DNA of 64,000 nucleotides, from assembly GCA_964571855.1 (NCBI GenBank), contig CAZNDO010000012.1:51794-115793 (forward strand), written 5' to 3'. The DNA comes from CAYYFX01 sp964571855 (lineage in GTDB: Bacteria; ARS69). Both the position numbers and the translations under genes were made by a program. Within the stretch, counting starts at the first letter, position 1, and each line of letters starts with the position of its first letter. Shown here piece after piece: positions 53,664 to 62,754 of the stretch. Below the pieces are notes generated by a model. That model did no database searches and was not told the origin of the DNA. It saw nothing but the letters and a program-made list of their open reading frames with translations.

Positions 53664-55073
53664 ATGTCCCGAGAGAAGACCGTGACGCGAGACAAGCCTG
53701 CGTCCCGCAACCGCGGCACCCCCCCCGAGGATCGGCCGGCCGGCGAGCCGCGTCCGTCCGCGGAGGAGCGCGTGGCCGTGGAGGACCGCCCGGTGGAGAC
53801 CCGGCCGCACGTGCCGAAGATGAACCTGGCGGAGCTGAAGAACAAGACGATGGCCGAGCTGGTCCAGGTGGCCGCCGATCTCGAGATCCCGGGGACCTCG
53901 GGGCTCCGCAAGCAGGAACTGATCTTCAAGATCCTCGAGGCGCAGACCGAGAAGAGCGGCCTCATCTTCGCCGAGGGGACCCTGGAGATCCTGCCGGAGG
54001 GCTACGGCTTCCTCCGTTCCCCGGACTACAGCTACCTCCCGGGTCCGGACGACATCTACGTCTCGCCGTCGCAGATCAAGCGCTTCGACCTGATGACCGG
54101 GGACACCATCTCCGGCCAGGTGCGCGCCCCGAAGGAGGGGGAGCGGTACTTCGCGCTGCTGAAGGTGGAGGCCATCAACTTCGAGAACCCCGAGGTGGCC
54201 CGGAAGCGCACGCTCTTCGACAACCTCACGCCCCTGTACCCCGAGGAGCGCATCCAGCTGGAGCACGATCCGGAGGACATCTCCACGCGGATCATGGACC
54301 TGCTGGATCCCATCGGGAAGGGACAGCGCGGGCTGATCGTGGCGCCGCCGCGCACCGGCAAGACGGTGCTGCTGCAGAAGATCGCGAACGCGATCACGGC
54401 GAACCACCCGGAGATCGTGCTCATCGTGCTGCTGATCGACGAGCGCCCCGAGGAAGTCACGGACATGCAGCGCACGGTGAAGGGCGAGGTCATCAGCTCC
54501 ACGTTCGACGAGCCCGCCACGCGCCACGTGCAGGTGGCGGACATGGTGATCGAGAAGGCGCGCCGCCTCGTGGAGTACGGCAAGGACGTGGTGATCCTGC
54601 TGGACTCCATCACCCGCCTCGCCCGCGCGCACAACACGGTGATCCCGCACTCCGGGAAGATCCTGTCGGGCGGCGTGGACGCGAACGCGCTGCAGCGGCC
54701 GAAGCGCTTCTTCGGCGCGGCGCGGAACATCGAGCACGGCGGGAGCCTCACCATCATCGGCACCGCGCTCATCGAGACCGGTTCCCGCATGGACGAGGTG
54801 ATCTTCGAGGAGTTCAAGGGCACCGGGAACATGGAGCTGGTGCTGGACCGGAAGCTGGCGGACCGCCGCATCTTCCCGTCCATCGACCTGCAGAAGTCGG
54901 GCACCCGCAAGGAAGAGCTGCTGCTGGACCAGACCACGATCAACCGCACGTGGATCCTGCGGAAGTACCTCAACGAGCTGAATCTCGTGGAGGCCATGGA
55001 GTTCCTGGTGGAGCGGTTCAGCCAGTACAAGAGCAACAAGAAGTTCCTGGACAGCATGGTGTCCGGCTCGTAG
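53664..55073 (+). CDS. rho: transcription termination factor Rho
   Basis: A 469-aa protein. A charged ~50-residue N-terminal extension precedes the Rho_N helix bundle (NLAELKNKTMAELVQVAADLEIPGTSGLRKQELIFKIL). The RNA-binding OB fold follows (GTLEILPEGYGFLRSPDYSYLPGPDDIYVSPSQIKRF). The hexameric ATPase has IVAPPRTGKTVLLQKIA, LLIDERPEEVTDM, VVILLDSITRLARAHN and SGGVDANALQRPKRFFGAARNIEHGGSLTI. It unwinds RNA from transcription complexes. First gene of the conserved block with rpmE, prfA, prmC and murA. Confidence 0.97.
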   Translation: MSREKTVTRDKPASRNRGTPPEDRPAGEPRPSAEERVAVEDRPVETRPHVPKMNLAELKNKTMAELVQVAADLEIPGTSGLRKQELIFKILEAQTEKSGLIFAEGTLEILPEGYGFLRSPDYSYLPGPDDIYVSPSQIKRFDLMTGDTISGQVRAPKEGERYFALLKVEAINFENPEVARKRTLFDNLTPLYPEERIQLEHDPEDISTRIMDLLDPIGKGQRGLIVAPPRTGKTVLLQKIANAITANHPEIVLIVLLIDERPEEVTDMQRTVKGEVISSTFDEPATRHVQVADMVIEKARRLVEYGKDVVILLDSITRLARAHNTVIPHSGKILSGGVDANALQRPKRFFGAARNIEHGGSLTIIGTALIETGSRMDEVIFEEFKGTGNMELVLDRKLADRRIFPSIDLQKSGTRKEELLLDQTTINRTWILRKYLNELNLVEAMEFLVERFSQYKSNKKFLDSMVSGS

Positions 55074-55167
55074 CCGGCGCCGGCGTCCCGAATCCCGCCG
55101 CGGAGCGCGGCATCGAACGATCGGCCGGACGTCCGGAAGAGTCGTCCCAACCCGGGGAGAGAGCCCG

Positions 55168-55422
55168 ATGAAGCCCGAGATCCATCCCGCCTACTCCGAG
55201 ACCACCGTGCACTGCGTGTGCGGGAACTCGTGGAAGACCCGCAGCACCGTCGCCGGCTCGCTGAACGTGGACATCTGCTCCGCCTGCCACCCGTTCTACA
55301 CGGGCAAGCAGAAGCTCGTGGACACCGCCGGCCGCGTGGAGCGCTTCCGCAAGCGCTACGAGAAGACCGAGGCCCACAAGGCCGCGGCGGCCGCGGCGGC
55401 CGAAGCCAAGGCCAAGTCCTAG
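55168..55422 (+). CDS. rpmE: 50S ribosomal protein L31, zinc type
   Basis: An 84-aa protein: MKPEIHPAYSETTVHCVCGN, KTRSTVAGSLNVDICSACHPFYTGKQKLVDTAGRVERFRKRY. The zinc ligands C16, C18, C37 and C40 are all present, so it is the C+ form. A lysine/alanine tail of ~15 residues (KAAAAAAAEAKAKS) extends past the usual end. GGGGAGAG precedes the ATG. Confidence 0.96.
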   Translation: MKPEIHPAYSETTVHCVCGNSWKTRSTVAGSLNVDICSACHPFYTGKQKLVDTAGRVERFRKRYEKTEAHKAAAAAAAEAKAKS

Positions 55423-55440
55423 ACCCGTCCGGAGGTCGCC

Positions 55441-56409
55441 GTGCCGAAGGCCCCCCAGTCCCTGGTGGGCGGTCAGGCGGTCATCGAGGGCGTGATGATG
55501 CGCTCCCCGAAGGGCGTGGCCACCGCCGTGCGCCGCACCGACGGGTCGATCTCCGTCCGCTACCGGGACCACGTGCCGCTCGTGCGTCGCGTCCGGCCGC
55601 TGTCGTGGCCGGTCGTGCGCGGCGCCGTCACGCTCGTGGAGTCGCTCGTGCTCGGGACGGGGGAGCTGCTGTGGGCGGCGGACGAGTCGTCGCGCGAGGG
55701 GAGCGGCGGCGCGGCGGCGGCGCGGAAGACCGGCGGGTGGACCACGCTGGGCTACGCGGCGGTGACCGTGGTCTCCTTCGGCATCGGCATCGCGCTGTTC
55801 TTCTGGCTGCCGCTGGTGCTCACGGACCTCACGGGGATCCGCAACGGCCTGCTGTACAACCTGGTGGACGGCGCGTTCCGGCTGGCGCTCTTCTTCGCGT
55901 ACCTGTTCCTGATCTCGCGCTGGCGCGACATGCGGCGCGTGTTCGAGTACCACGGGGCGGAGCACATGGCCATCTTCAACTACGAGGCGGAGGTTCCGCT
56001 GTCCGTGGACAACGCGCGCGGCCGGCCGCGGCTGCACCCGCGCTGCGGCACCAGCTTCCTGTTCTTCGTGATGGTCGTGAGCATCCTGGTGTTCGCGGCG
56101 CTCGGGAAGCCGGAGACCATGGCCGAGCGCCTCCTGCGGATCGCGTGCGTGCCGCTCATCGGCGGGCTGTCGTACGAGGTGATCCGCCTGTCCGCGCGCA
56201 TCGAGGGCACGGGGTTCGGCCGGCTGCTCTCCGCGCCCGGCAAGGGGCTGCAGCGGCTCACCACCGCGCCGCCGGACGACTCGCAGCTGGAGGTGGCGGT
56301 GGCCGCGCTCAAGGCGGCGCTCACGGGCGACGTCCGCTCGCACGTGCCGGATCCGGGACTGGCGGCCTTCGCGCAGGCGACGCTGCGCGCGCAGGAGGGG
56401 ACGTCGTGA
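55441..56409 (+). CDS. DUF1385 (YqhQ-like) membrane protein
   Basis: A 322-aa protein from GTG behind GGAGG. It opens with the family signature SLVGGQAVIEGVMMRSPKGVATAVRR. It continues with RRVRPLSWPVVRGAVTLVESLVLG, several TM helices, FEYHGAEHMAIFNYEAE and RLHPRCGTSFLFFVMVVSILVF, ending in IEGTGFGRLLSAPGKGLQRLTT. The family is widespread between rpmE and prfA and has no agreed biochemical role. GTGA overlap with prfA. Confidence 0.93.
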   Translation: MPKAPQSLVGGQAVIEGVMMRSPKGVATAVRRTDGSISVRYRDHVPLVRRVRPLSWPVVRGAVTLVESLVLGTGELLWAADESSREGSGGAAAARKTGGWTTLGYAAVTVVSFGIGIALFFWLPLVLTDLTGIRNGLLYNLVDGAFRLALFFAYLFLISRWRDMRRVFEYHGAEHMAIFNYEAEVPLSVDNARGRPRLHPRCGTSFLFFVMVVSILVFAALGKPETMAERLLRIACVPLIGGLSYEVIRLSARIEGTGFGRLLSAPGKGLQRLTTAPPDDSQLEVAVAALKAALTGDVRSHVPDPGLAAFAQATLRAQEGTS

Positions 56410-57470
56410 ACGAGCGGGCGAGGGCGGCGCTGGCGCGCTACCGCGAGCTGAACGAGGAGCTCGGACGGCCGGACGTGGCTTCGGACGTGCGGAAGCTCAA
56501 GGAGCTGGGCCGGGAGCGCGCGACGCTCGCCGACCTGGCCGAGGCCGCCGCGGAGTACGAGCGCATGGAGCGCTCCGTGGCGGAGGCGAAGGAGATCCTC
56601 GGCGGCGGCGACGAGGACCTGGCGGACCTCGCGCGGCTGGAGCTGGCGGACCTGGAGCCGAAGCTGGAGGCGATGACGGAGCGGCTCCGCGTCCTGTCCA
56701 TCCCGAAGGACCCGGACGACTCCCGCAACGCGATCGTGGAGATCCGCGCCGGTACCGGCGGGGACGAGGCGGCGCTCTTCGCGGGCGAGGTGTACCGCAT
56801 GTACCGCCGGTACGCGGACCTGCGGAGCTGGAAGACGGAGCTGATCGAGGTCAACGAGACCGGGATCGGCGGGGTGAAGGAGGCCATCTTCTCGCTGCAG
56901 GGGGACGGCGCGTTCGGGCGCATGCGCCACGAGAGCGGCGTGCACCGCGTGCAGCGCGTGCCGGAGACCGAGGCGGGCGGGCGCATCCACACGTCCGCGG
57001 TGTCCGTGGCGGTGCTGCCGGAGGCGGAGGAGGTGGACGTGAGGATCGAGCCGAACGAGATCCGCATCGACGTCTACCGCTCCCAGGGTCCCGGCGGCCA
57101 GAGCGTGAACACCACGGACTCCGCGGTGCGCATCACGCACATCCCCACCGGCCTCGTGGTGACGTGCCAGGACGAGAAGAGCCAGCACAAGAACAAGGCG
57201 AAGGCCCTGCGCGTGCTCCGCGCGCGGCTGCTGGAGCGCGAGCGCGAGGAGGCGGCGCGGGAGCGCGCGGAGGCGCGCCGCAGCCAGATCGGGCACGGGG
57301 ACCGTTCCGAGAAGATCCGCACGTACAACTTCCCGCAGAACCGCGTGACGGACCACCGCATCGGCGTCTCCGTGCACGACATCGACGGCGTGATGGCGGG
57401 CAACCTGGACGCGTTCATCGACGCGCTGATCGACGCGGAGGTCAACCGCGCGCTGGAGGGTGCGGAGTGA
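56406..57470 (+). CDS. prfA: peptide chain release factor 1
   Basis: A 354-aa class I release factor. It is RF1 rather than RF2 by the PxT codon-reading motif (VPETEAGGRIHTSA). GGQ is at residues 230-232 in RSQGPGGQSVNTTDSAVRI. IRAGTGGDEAALFAGEVYRMY and TYNFPQNRVTDHRI complete the match. It reads UAA and UAG. GTG start, overlapping DUF1385 and prmC by 4 bp each; the adjacent prmC methylates its GGQ glutamine. Confidence 0.97.
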   Translation: MNERARAALARYRELNEELGRPDVASDVRKLKELGRERATLADLAEAAAEYERMERSVAEAKEILGGGDEDLADLARLELADLEPKLEAMTERLRVLSIPKDPDDSRNAIVEIRAGTGGDEAALFAGEVYRMYRRYADLRSWKTELIEVNETGIGGVKEAIFSLQGDGAFGRMRHESGVHRVQRVPETEAGGRIHTSAVSVAVLPEAEEVDVRIEPNEIRIDVYRSQGPGGQSVNTTDSAVRITHIPTGLVVTCQDEKSQHKNKAKALRVLRARLLEREREEAARERAEARRSQIGHGDRSEKIRTYNFPQNRVTDHRIGVSVHDIDGVMAGNLDAFIDALIDAEVNRALEGAE

Positions 57471-58432
57471 GCGCGGAGCGCGCAGCCGCGCCCGGCGGTC
57501 CGCCCGCGCGGACCGCCTCGGACTGCACGTACCGGGAGCTGCTGGATCGCGGCACGGCCCGGCTGCGCGACGCGCGCGGCGCCGCCCGCGAGGATCCGCG
57601 CGGGGAGGCGCGACGACTGCTGGCGGCCGCGGCGGGGCTGGGCGGCGCGGACCTGGTGCTCCATGCGGACGAGCCGGCGCCGCGCCGCGCGAAGGCGCGC
57701 TTCCTCGCGCTCCTGGACCGGCGCGCGGCGGGCGTGCCGCTCCAGCTGCTCGCGGGCGAGACCGGCTTCCACGACGTCGTGCTCTCCGTGGAGGAGGGCG
57801 TGTTCGTCCCGCGGCCCGAGACGGAGCTCCTGGTGGAGGAAGTGCGCCGCGCGCTCGCCGCCCGGCGCCGCCGCGGGGTCGCCGGGCCGTTCCGCGTGCT
57901 GGATCTCTGCACCGGCACCGGTGCGGTGGCCGTGGCGGTGGCGGCCGCGGAGCGCGCCCATGCGGGCGTCGTGCACGCCGGCGACGTGGATCCGCACGCC
58001 GTGCGCCTGGCCGCGGGCAACGCGGCGCGGTGCGGCGTGGCCGTGGACGTGCGGCGCTCGGATCTCTTCGCCGCCTTCGACGACCTCGCCGGCGCGGTGG
58101 ACGTGGTGGTGTCGAATCCGCCGTACATCGCCCCGGAGGAGCTGGAGCGGCTGCCGGTGGAGGTGCGCGGGTACGATCCGCCGCGCGCGCTCTTCGATCC
58201 GGACGGCGGCACCGGGTTCCACCGCCGGCTGGCGGCGGAGGCGCGCCGCTTCCTGCGGCCGGGGGGCACGCTGTTGCTGGAGATCGGGGAGACGCAGGGC
58301 GGCGCCGTGCACGGGTTCCTCGCGGAGGCGGGATACCGGGACGTGTGCGTGCTGCCGGACCTGGCGGGCCGGGATCGCATCGTCCGCGGCGTGTGGCCGG
58401 GGGAGGGGAGCGCATGGACGCATTCGTTCTGA
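57467..58432 (+). CDS. prmC: release factor glutamine methyltransferase
   Basis: A 321-aa SAM-dependent enzyme. It has an N-terminal helical domain, then ETGFHDVVLSVEEGVFVPRPETELLVEEV, the SAM loop VLDLCTGTGAVAVAVA and the NPPY motif at 217-220 (VVVSNPPYIAPEELERLP). FDPDGGTGFHRRLAAEA is also typical. It N5-methylates the GGQ glutamine of RF1/RF2. The last 19 bp overlap murA. Confidence 0.95.
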   Translation: MSAERAAAPGGPPARTASDCTYRELLDRGTARLRDARGAAREDPRGEARRLLAAAAGLGGADLVLHADEPAPRRAKARFLALLDRRAAGVPLQLLAGETGFHDVVLSVEEGVFVPRPETELLVEEVRRALAARRRRGVAGPFRVLDLCTGTGAVAVAVAAAERAHAGVVHAGDVDPHAVRLAAGNAARCGVAVDVRRSDLFAAFDDLAGAVDVVVSNPPYIAPEELERLPVEVRGYDPPRALFDPDGGTGFHRRLAAEARRFLRPGGTLLLEIGETQGGAVHGFLAEAGYRDVCVLPDLAGRDRIVRGVWPGEGSAWTHSF

Positions 58433-59682
58433 CCGGGGGCGCGCGGCTCTCCGGCACGGTTCCGGTGAGCGGCTCGAAGAACGCGGCCCTGCCGGTGATG
58501 ACCGCCGCCATCCTGTTCGATCGCGAGACGGCCGTGGACAACGTGCCGGACCTGCGCGACATCGAGACGCTGCTGAAGGTGCTGGGCGTGCTCGGCGTCA
58601 CGGCGCGGCGCGAAGGCGCGCGGCTGTGGCTGGACGGGAGCGGGCTGTCGTCGCACGAGGCGCCGTACGAGCTGGTGCGGCGCATGCGCGCGTCCGTGTA
58701 CGTGCTGGGCCCGCTGCTCGCGCGGCTCGGGCGCGCGAAGGTGTCGCTGCCCGGCGGCTGCGCATGGGGCCCGCGCCCCGTGGACCTGCACGTGATGGCG
58801 ATGCGGCAGCTCGGCGCCACCGTGGAGATCGAGCACGGCTACCTCGTGGCGGAGGCGCCGAAGGGCGGGCTGAGAGGCGGCACGATCACGTTCCCCATCT
58901 CCAGCGTGGGCGCCACGTGCAACGCCCTGCTGGCCGCCGTGCTCGCGAAGGGGCGCACGCGGCTGGAGAACGCCGCGCAGGAGCCCGAGGTCGTGGCGCT
59001 GGCGGACTACCTCGTGGCCTGCGGCGCGGACATCCGCGGCCAGGGCACGCGCCTCGTCACGATCGAGGGCGTGGAGGGGTTCGCGCCCGTGCCGCGGCCC
59101 GTGATCCCCGATCGCATCGAGGCCGCCACGTTCCTCGCGGCGGCCGCGATCACCGGGGGGGAGCTCACGCTCACCGGCACGCAGCCGGACCATCTCGCCG
59201 CCGTGCTCGAGATCCTGCGCGGCATGGGGGTGGGCATCGACGCGGGCGGGGACCGCCTCGTGGTGCGCGGGGACGGCCCGCCGCGCGGAACGCACGTGGT
59301 GACTGCGCCGTACCCCGGATTCCCCACCGACATGCAGGCGCAGATGATGGCGCTCGCGTCGGTCGGCAGCGGAGTGAGCGTGATCACGGACACCATCTAC
59401 CCGGACCGCTTCACGCACGTGCCGGAGCTGGTGCGCCTCGGCGCGGACATCCGCCTGGACGGCAACACCGCGGTCGTGCACCCGGTGGGGTCGCTGTCCG
59501 GCGCGGCGGTGATGGCCTCCGATCTCCGCGCGTCCGCCGCGCTCATCCTCGCGGGGCTCGTGGCGCAGGGGACCACGCGCATCAGCCGCGTGTACCACAT
59601 CGACCGCGGCTACGAGCGCATCGAGGAGAAGCTGCGCGCGGTGGGCGCGAACGTGGAGAGAGTGCGCGAAGAGGGGCCGTGA
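58414..59682 (+). CDS. murA: UDP-N-acetylglucosamine 1-carboxyvinyltransferase
   Basis: A 422-aa enzyme for the first committed step of peptidoglycan synthesis. It has LSGTVPVSGSKNAALPVMTAAIL, YELVRRMRASVYVLGPLLARLGRAKVSLPGGCAWGPRPVDLH with the PEP-reactive C116, and ITFPISSVGATCN. PGFPTDMQAQMMAL, VITDTIYPDRFTHVPELVRLGADI and RISRVYHIDRGYERIEEKL finish the match. Cys at the active site predicts fosfomycin sensitivity. GGGAGGGGAG precedes the ATG inside prmC. Confidence 0.97.
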   Translation: MDAFVLTGGARLSGTVPVSGSKNAALPVMTAAILFDRETAVDNVPDLRDIETLLKVLGVLGVTARREGARLWLDGSGLSSHEAPYELVRRMRASVYVLGPLLARLGRAKVSLPGGCAWGPRPVDLHVMAMRQLGATVEIEHGYLVAEAPKGGLRGGTITFPISSVGATCNALLAAVLAKGRTRLENAAQEPEVVALADYLVACGADIRGQGTRLVTIEGVEGFAPVPRPVIPDRIEAATFLAAAAITGGELTLTGTQPDHLAAVLEILRGMGVGIDAGGDRLVVRGDGPPRGTHVVTAPYPGFPTDMQAQMMALASVGSGVSVITDTIYPDRFTHVPELVRLGADIRLDGNTAVVHPVGSLSGAAVMASDLRASAALILAGLVAQGTTRISRVYHIDRGYERIEEKLRAVGANVERVREEGP

Positions 59683-61106
59683 CCGCGGCGGCGCGCGTCC
59701 GACCCGCGCTCGCGCTCGCGGCGCCGTACGCCGCCGTGATCCTCGCGTACGTGGCGGTCCGGCGCGGGATGCTCGACGAGGGGTGGTACCTGCTGGCCGG
59801 GAAGCTGGCCTGGCGCGGGGAGGTCCCCATCCTCGACTTCGCGTACTTCCAGGCGCCGCTCCTCCCGTACCTGTACGGCGCCGGCCAGCAATGGGCGCCC
59901 GGGATCCTCGCGGGGCGGCTTACCGCGGCGGCGTGCGCGCTCGCGGCCGGGTGGATCGCCGTGGACTGGGCGGGTCGCCTCGGCGGCCGGGCCGCCGCCG
60001 GCTGGACCGCGGCGCTTCTCGCGGCCTGCGTGTACTTCGTGTCGCACTTCCCCCTGGCGCTCACGTACGGGCCGGCCGCGTTCCTGCTCGTCGCGGCCGC
60101 CCGCGCGGCGTGGTCGGGGCGCATCATCGCGGCCGTGCTCCTCGCCACGGCCGCCGCGGGCGTGCGCTTCTCCCTGGCGCCGTGCCTGCCGGCGCTGGCC
60201 GCGTACGCGTACGCGCGGTCGCCGCGGGGGCCGTCGCGCGCGCCGCGTCTCGCGCTGGCGTGCCTGCCCGCCGCGGCGGGTCTCCTCGCGGCGGGGCTGC
60301 ACCTCGAGCGCGTGTGGTTCTGCCTCGCGGGGTACCACCTGGACGGCGCGGGAGCGGCGGATCGCGTCCGCGCGGTCGCGACCTCGCTCGGCGATGCGGC
60401 GCTCCTCGCCGCGCCGCTGCTCGTCGCCGCGGCCGCGGCGCGACCGCGCGCGCTCGTGTGGCTGCTCACCGCGCTCTTCGCCGCCAACCTCGTCCCGCGC
60501 ACCACGGCGGCCTACTACCAGAGCGTCCTCGTCCCCCTGGCGTGCGTCCTCGCCGGTGCGCGACTCGCCGCGATGCCGGCCCGCCGGGGCTTCGCCGCCG
60601 TCGGCCTCCTCCTCGCGCTGCAGATCCGCGGCGTGGCGGGGAACGACGTGCTCGCCCCCCCGGCGCGTCTGGCGTCGCTGCGCGACGCGGGTGCGGAGCT
60701 GCGCGCGCTCGCCGGATCGGGGCACGCGCGCGTGTGGACGCTTGCCCCCGCGATCGCGGTGGAAGCGGGATTGGACGTCCTGCCGGGGATGGAGATGGGC
60801 ATCTTCGCCGTGCAGCCGGGCTGGCCGCGCGCGCGGTGCGAGCGGTTCGGCGTGGTCAACCCGGAGATGCTGCGGGACTCGATCGCGCGCGGCGCCGCGG
60901 AGGTGGTGGTGGTGACCCCGCTGGACGCGGCGCGGCTGGGCGGCACCGAGGGGCCGGTGCTGCAGGCGCTGCGCGGGCGGTACCGGTTCGCGGCGCGATG
61001 GGACGATCTCGGGCAGTTCGACGGCCCCACCGTGGTGTTCGTCCGTCACGCGCAGCGCCGCACGTCCTCGAACCGGTGGCGGCGCGACAGGCCGGCCCGG
61101 GCCTGA
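59679..61106 (+). CDS. membrane glycosyltransferase-like protein (GT-C fold)
   Basis: A 475-aa protein with about ten TM helices, starting at GTG overlapping murA. The first luminal loop has RRGMLDEGWYLLAGKLAWRGEVPILDFAYFQAPLLPYLYG, with the acidic DE and the YFQAP pattern common in GT-C enzymes such as the PMT/ArnT relatives. TAAYYQSVLVPLACVLAG is a typical later loop. A soluble C-terminal part of ~120 residues follows. The sugar and acceptor are unknown; location after murA hints at an envelope glycan role. Confidence 0.75.
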   Translation: MTAAARVRPALALAAPYAAVILAYVAVRRGMLDEGWYLLAGKLAWRGEVPILDFAYFQAPLLPYLYGAGQQWAPGILAGRLTAAACALAAGWIAVDWAGRLGGRAAAGWTAALLAACVYFVSHFPLALTYGPAAFLLVAAARAAWSGRIIAAVLLATAAAGVRFSLAPCLPALAAYAYARSPRGPSRAPRLALACLPAAAGLLAAGLHLERVWFCLAGYHLDGAGAADRVRAVATSLGDAALLAAPLLVAAAAARPRALVWLLTALFAANLVPRTTAAYYQSVLVPLACVLAGARLAAMPARRGFAAVGLLLALQIRGVAGNDVLAPPARLASLRDAGAELRALAGSGHARVWTLAPAIAVEAGLDVLPGMEMGIFAVQPGWPRARCERFGVVNPEMLRDSIARGAAEVVVVTPLDAARLGGTEGPVLQALRGRYRFAARWDDLGQFDGPTVVFVRHAQRRTSSNRWRRDRPARA

Positions 61107-61124
61107 CGCGGTCCGCGCCGCGCC

Positions 61125-61610
61125 TCAGCGGAAGGTCCACCCCGCGAGCAGCTCGAAGTCCTGGAGGTCCCCCACGAGCAGGTCGAACTCCAGGAAGAAC
61201 AGGTTGCCGCTCCGCAGGGACCACTCCAGCCCGCCGATCAGATCGATGGCGAAGTCCACGTCGTCGTCGTCGCCGCGGTAGCCGTCCGGGGCGTCGAAGT
61301 CGATGTACCCCACGGTGACGCCGCCGCCGGCGTAGGGCGCGATGTCGCCCTTCACCGGGAAGCGGTAGTGCACGGGCGCGCTGAAGGCGAGGATCAGGAA
61401 GTCGTCGCCGAGGCCGACCTCGGCGTCCGGCTGGAAGCGGACGCGCGACGCGAGACGGCCGGCGTCCACGTGCAGGCCGAGCACGAGTTGATCCGGATCG
61501 GAGGCGAGGCCCACGCGGGGCCCCCAACCGCGCGTGTCGGCGTGAACCTCGACCGGCGCCCCGGCAAGGGTCGCCGCGATGGGCAGGGCGAGGAGCAGGG
61601 TGCGGCGCAT
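61125..61610 (-). CDS. small outer-membrane beta-barrel protein
   Basis: A 161-aa protein with a signal peptide (MRRTLLLALPIAATLAGAPVEVHA). Alternating amphipathic strands follow: GWGPRVGLASDPDQLVLGLHVDAG, RVRFQPDAEVGLG, IAPYAGGGVTVGYIDF, DFAIDLIGGLEWSL, FFLEFDLLVGDLQDFELLAGWTF. It ends in an aromatic strand (WTFR), as barrels inserted by BamA often do. An acidic DDDDVD loop may bind cations. Converges on the glycosyltransferase with 18 bp between stops. Confidence 0.75.
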   Translation of the reverse strand: MRRTLLLALPIAATLAGAPVEVHADTRGWGPRVGLASDPDQLVLGLHVDAGRLASRVRFQPDAEVGLGDDFLILAFSAPVHYRFPVKGDIAPYAGGGVTVGYIDFDAPDGYRGDDDDVDFAIDLIGGLEWSLRSGNLFFLEFDLLVGDLQDFELLAGWTFR

Positions 61611-61682
61611 CGGATCCTCCGGGACTCGGGAAGCGCCGGAGGGCGGAAGCCCGCCCTCCGGCCGGGGGGGACGAGTGTCGAA

Positions 61683-61937
61683 CTACCGCGGCGGCGGGAA
61701 GCAGGGGAAGCAGCCCCCGCACACCTTGAACGACGTCTTGCGGCCCCACGCCACGGGGTTGTTGCAGCAGTCGTAGCCGAACTGGCCCACGACCGTGGTG
61801 TAGCTGGCGTTGCTGTAGTACGTGCAGTTCGACGCGGCCTCGACCTGGTGGGACGGCGCCATGACGACGAAGGTGGCGAGCAAGGCGAGCAGCAGAACGC
61901 CGAACAGGACCTTGCGACCTCCGGACAACCCGTCCAT
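61683..61937 (-). CDS. small exported cysteine-rich DUF6289-like protein
   Basis: An 84-aa protein. The ATG at 61937 is set by GGAGG six bases upstream; the longer frame is unsupported. A TM/signal segment (KVLFGVLLLALLATFVVMA) precedes a ~50-residue mature domain, CTYYSNASYTTVVGQFGYDCCNNPVAWG, then RKTSFKVCGGCFPCFPPPR. Six cysteines in this pattern (C, CC, CxxC..C) match proteins annotated as DUF6289. Function unknown; disulfides or metal binding are likely. Confidence 0.75.
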   Translation of the reverse strand: MDGLSGGRKVLFGVLLLALLATFVVMAPSHQVEAASNCTYYSNASYTTVVGQFGYDCCNNPVAWGRKTSFKVCGGCFPCFPPPR

Positions 61938-62284
61938 CGGTACCTCCATCCGCGAGCGGTTCCCCGGTGCGGGCACTCCGCGCCGGTCGCGGCACCATAC
62001 CCCAGGGTCGACCGGGGGCGCACGGGCCAAACCGCGGGCTCCCAGCCTGTCGGGAGTTGCCGAAATGGCAGTTCGATGCGTCGCGTCGTGCGCGCCTGGC
62101 TGCCATTGTGACACCTTCGGATCGGCGCCGGCGTCGACCCGAGGTGTCCCAGATGCCAGCTAACGTATTCCGTGACAACACGTTCGAGGGACATCGCGGC
62201 TCCTGGCACGCGCCGTGCTTTGCTCCCCGGCGTCACCCAGTCGGCCCCGGACCAGGGGCCCGCCAACCAAGGGAGGTTCAAGCC
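61938..62284. other. 347-bp divergent region between the DUF6289-like and hsp20 genes
   Basis: No gene is credible here. It holds two inverted repeats: AATGGCAG (62064-62071) with CTGCCATT (62100-62107), and GACACCT (62110-62116) with AGGTGTC (62142-62148), the second enclosing a GGCGCC-centred stem. They lie on the hsp20 side and could be regulator sites or mRNA hairpins. A TATTCC box is at 62166-62171 with no clear -35. I see no CIRCE element. Confidence 0.45.
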
Positions 62285-62731
62285 ATGTTGACCCGTCGTG
62301 AGTCCGGTCTCGTTCCGGTCCGCAGCGCCTTCGACGTCGCCCTCGACCGCGTGTTCCGGGACGTCTTCGACGGCTTCCAGGGCTGGGAGCCGGCGGCGTG
62401 GGGTCCGCGGACCTTCCCGGCCGTGAACGCGTGGGAGGACGAGAAGTCGTTCCACGTGGAGGCCGAGGTCCCGGGCTTCGAGGAGAAGGACCTGACCGTC
62501 ACGGTGCTCGGCAACGAGCTGCGCCTGAGCGGCGTGCGCACGGCCGAGAACGAGGAGGACCGCAAGATCTTCCACCGCGAGCGCTACACCGGGGAGTTCA
62601 CCCGCGTGCTGCGGTTCCCGGTGGACATCGACGACAGCCGGATCTCGGCGAACTTCAAGAACGGGCTGCTCCGCGTGACGCTGCCGAAGGCGGCGGCCGC
62701 CCTGCCCCGGAAGATCGAGATCAAGGGCTAG
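62285..62731 (+). CDS. Hsp20/alpha-crystallin family small heat shock protein (first copy)
   Basis: A 148-aa chaperone. The N-terminal arm contains ALDRVFRDVFDGFQGW. The alpha-crystallin domain (~45-138) has AVNAWEDEKSFHVEAEVPGFEEKDLTVTVLGNELRLSG, RERYTGEFTRVLRFPVDIDDSRISANFKNGLLRVTLPK. The terminal IEI (RKIEIKG) is the IXI motif that links dimers. It holds unfolding proteins under stress. GGGAGG precedes the ATG. Confidence 0.95.
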   Translation: MLTRRESGLVPVRSAFDVALDRVFRDVFDGFQGWEPAAWGPRTFPAVNAWEDEKSFHVEAEVPGFEEKDLTVTVLGNELRLSGVRTAENEEDRKIFHRERYTGEFTRVLRFPVDIDDSRISANFKNGLLRVTLPKAAAALPRKIEIKG

Positions 62732-62754
62732 CACGGAAGAGCCGGGGGCCAGGA

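Noticed and set aside
55376..55420. GCGGCCGCGGCGG repeat in the end of rpmE
   Set aside because: This is simply codon repetition for the Ala-rich tail, not a mobile or regulatory repeat.
61683..62114. A 143-aa start for the DUF6289-like protein
   Set aside because: The upstream part has no export features; ATG at 61937 has a ribosome site and starts just before the signal segment.
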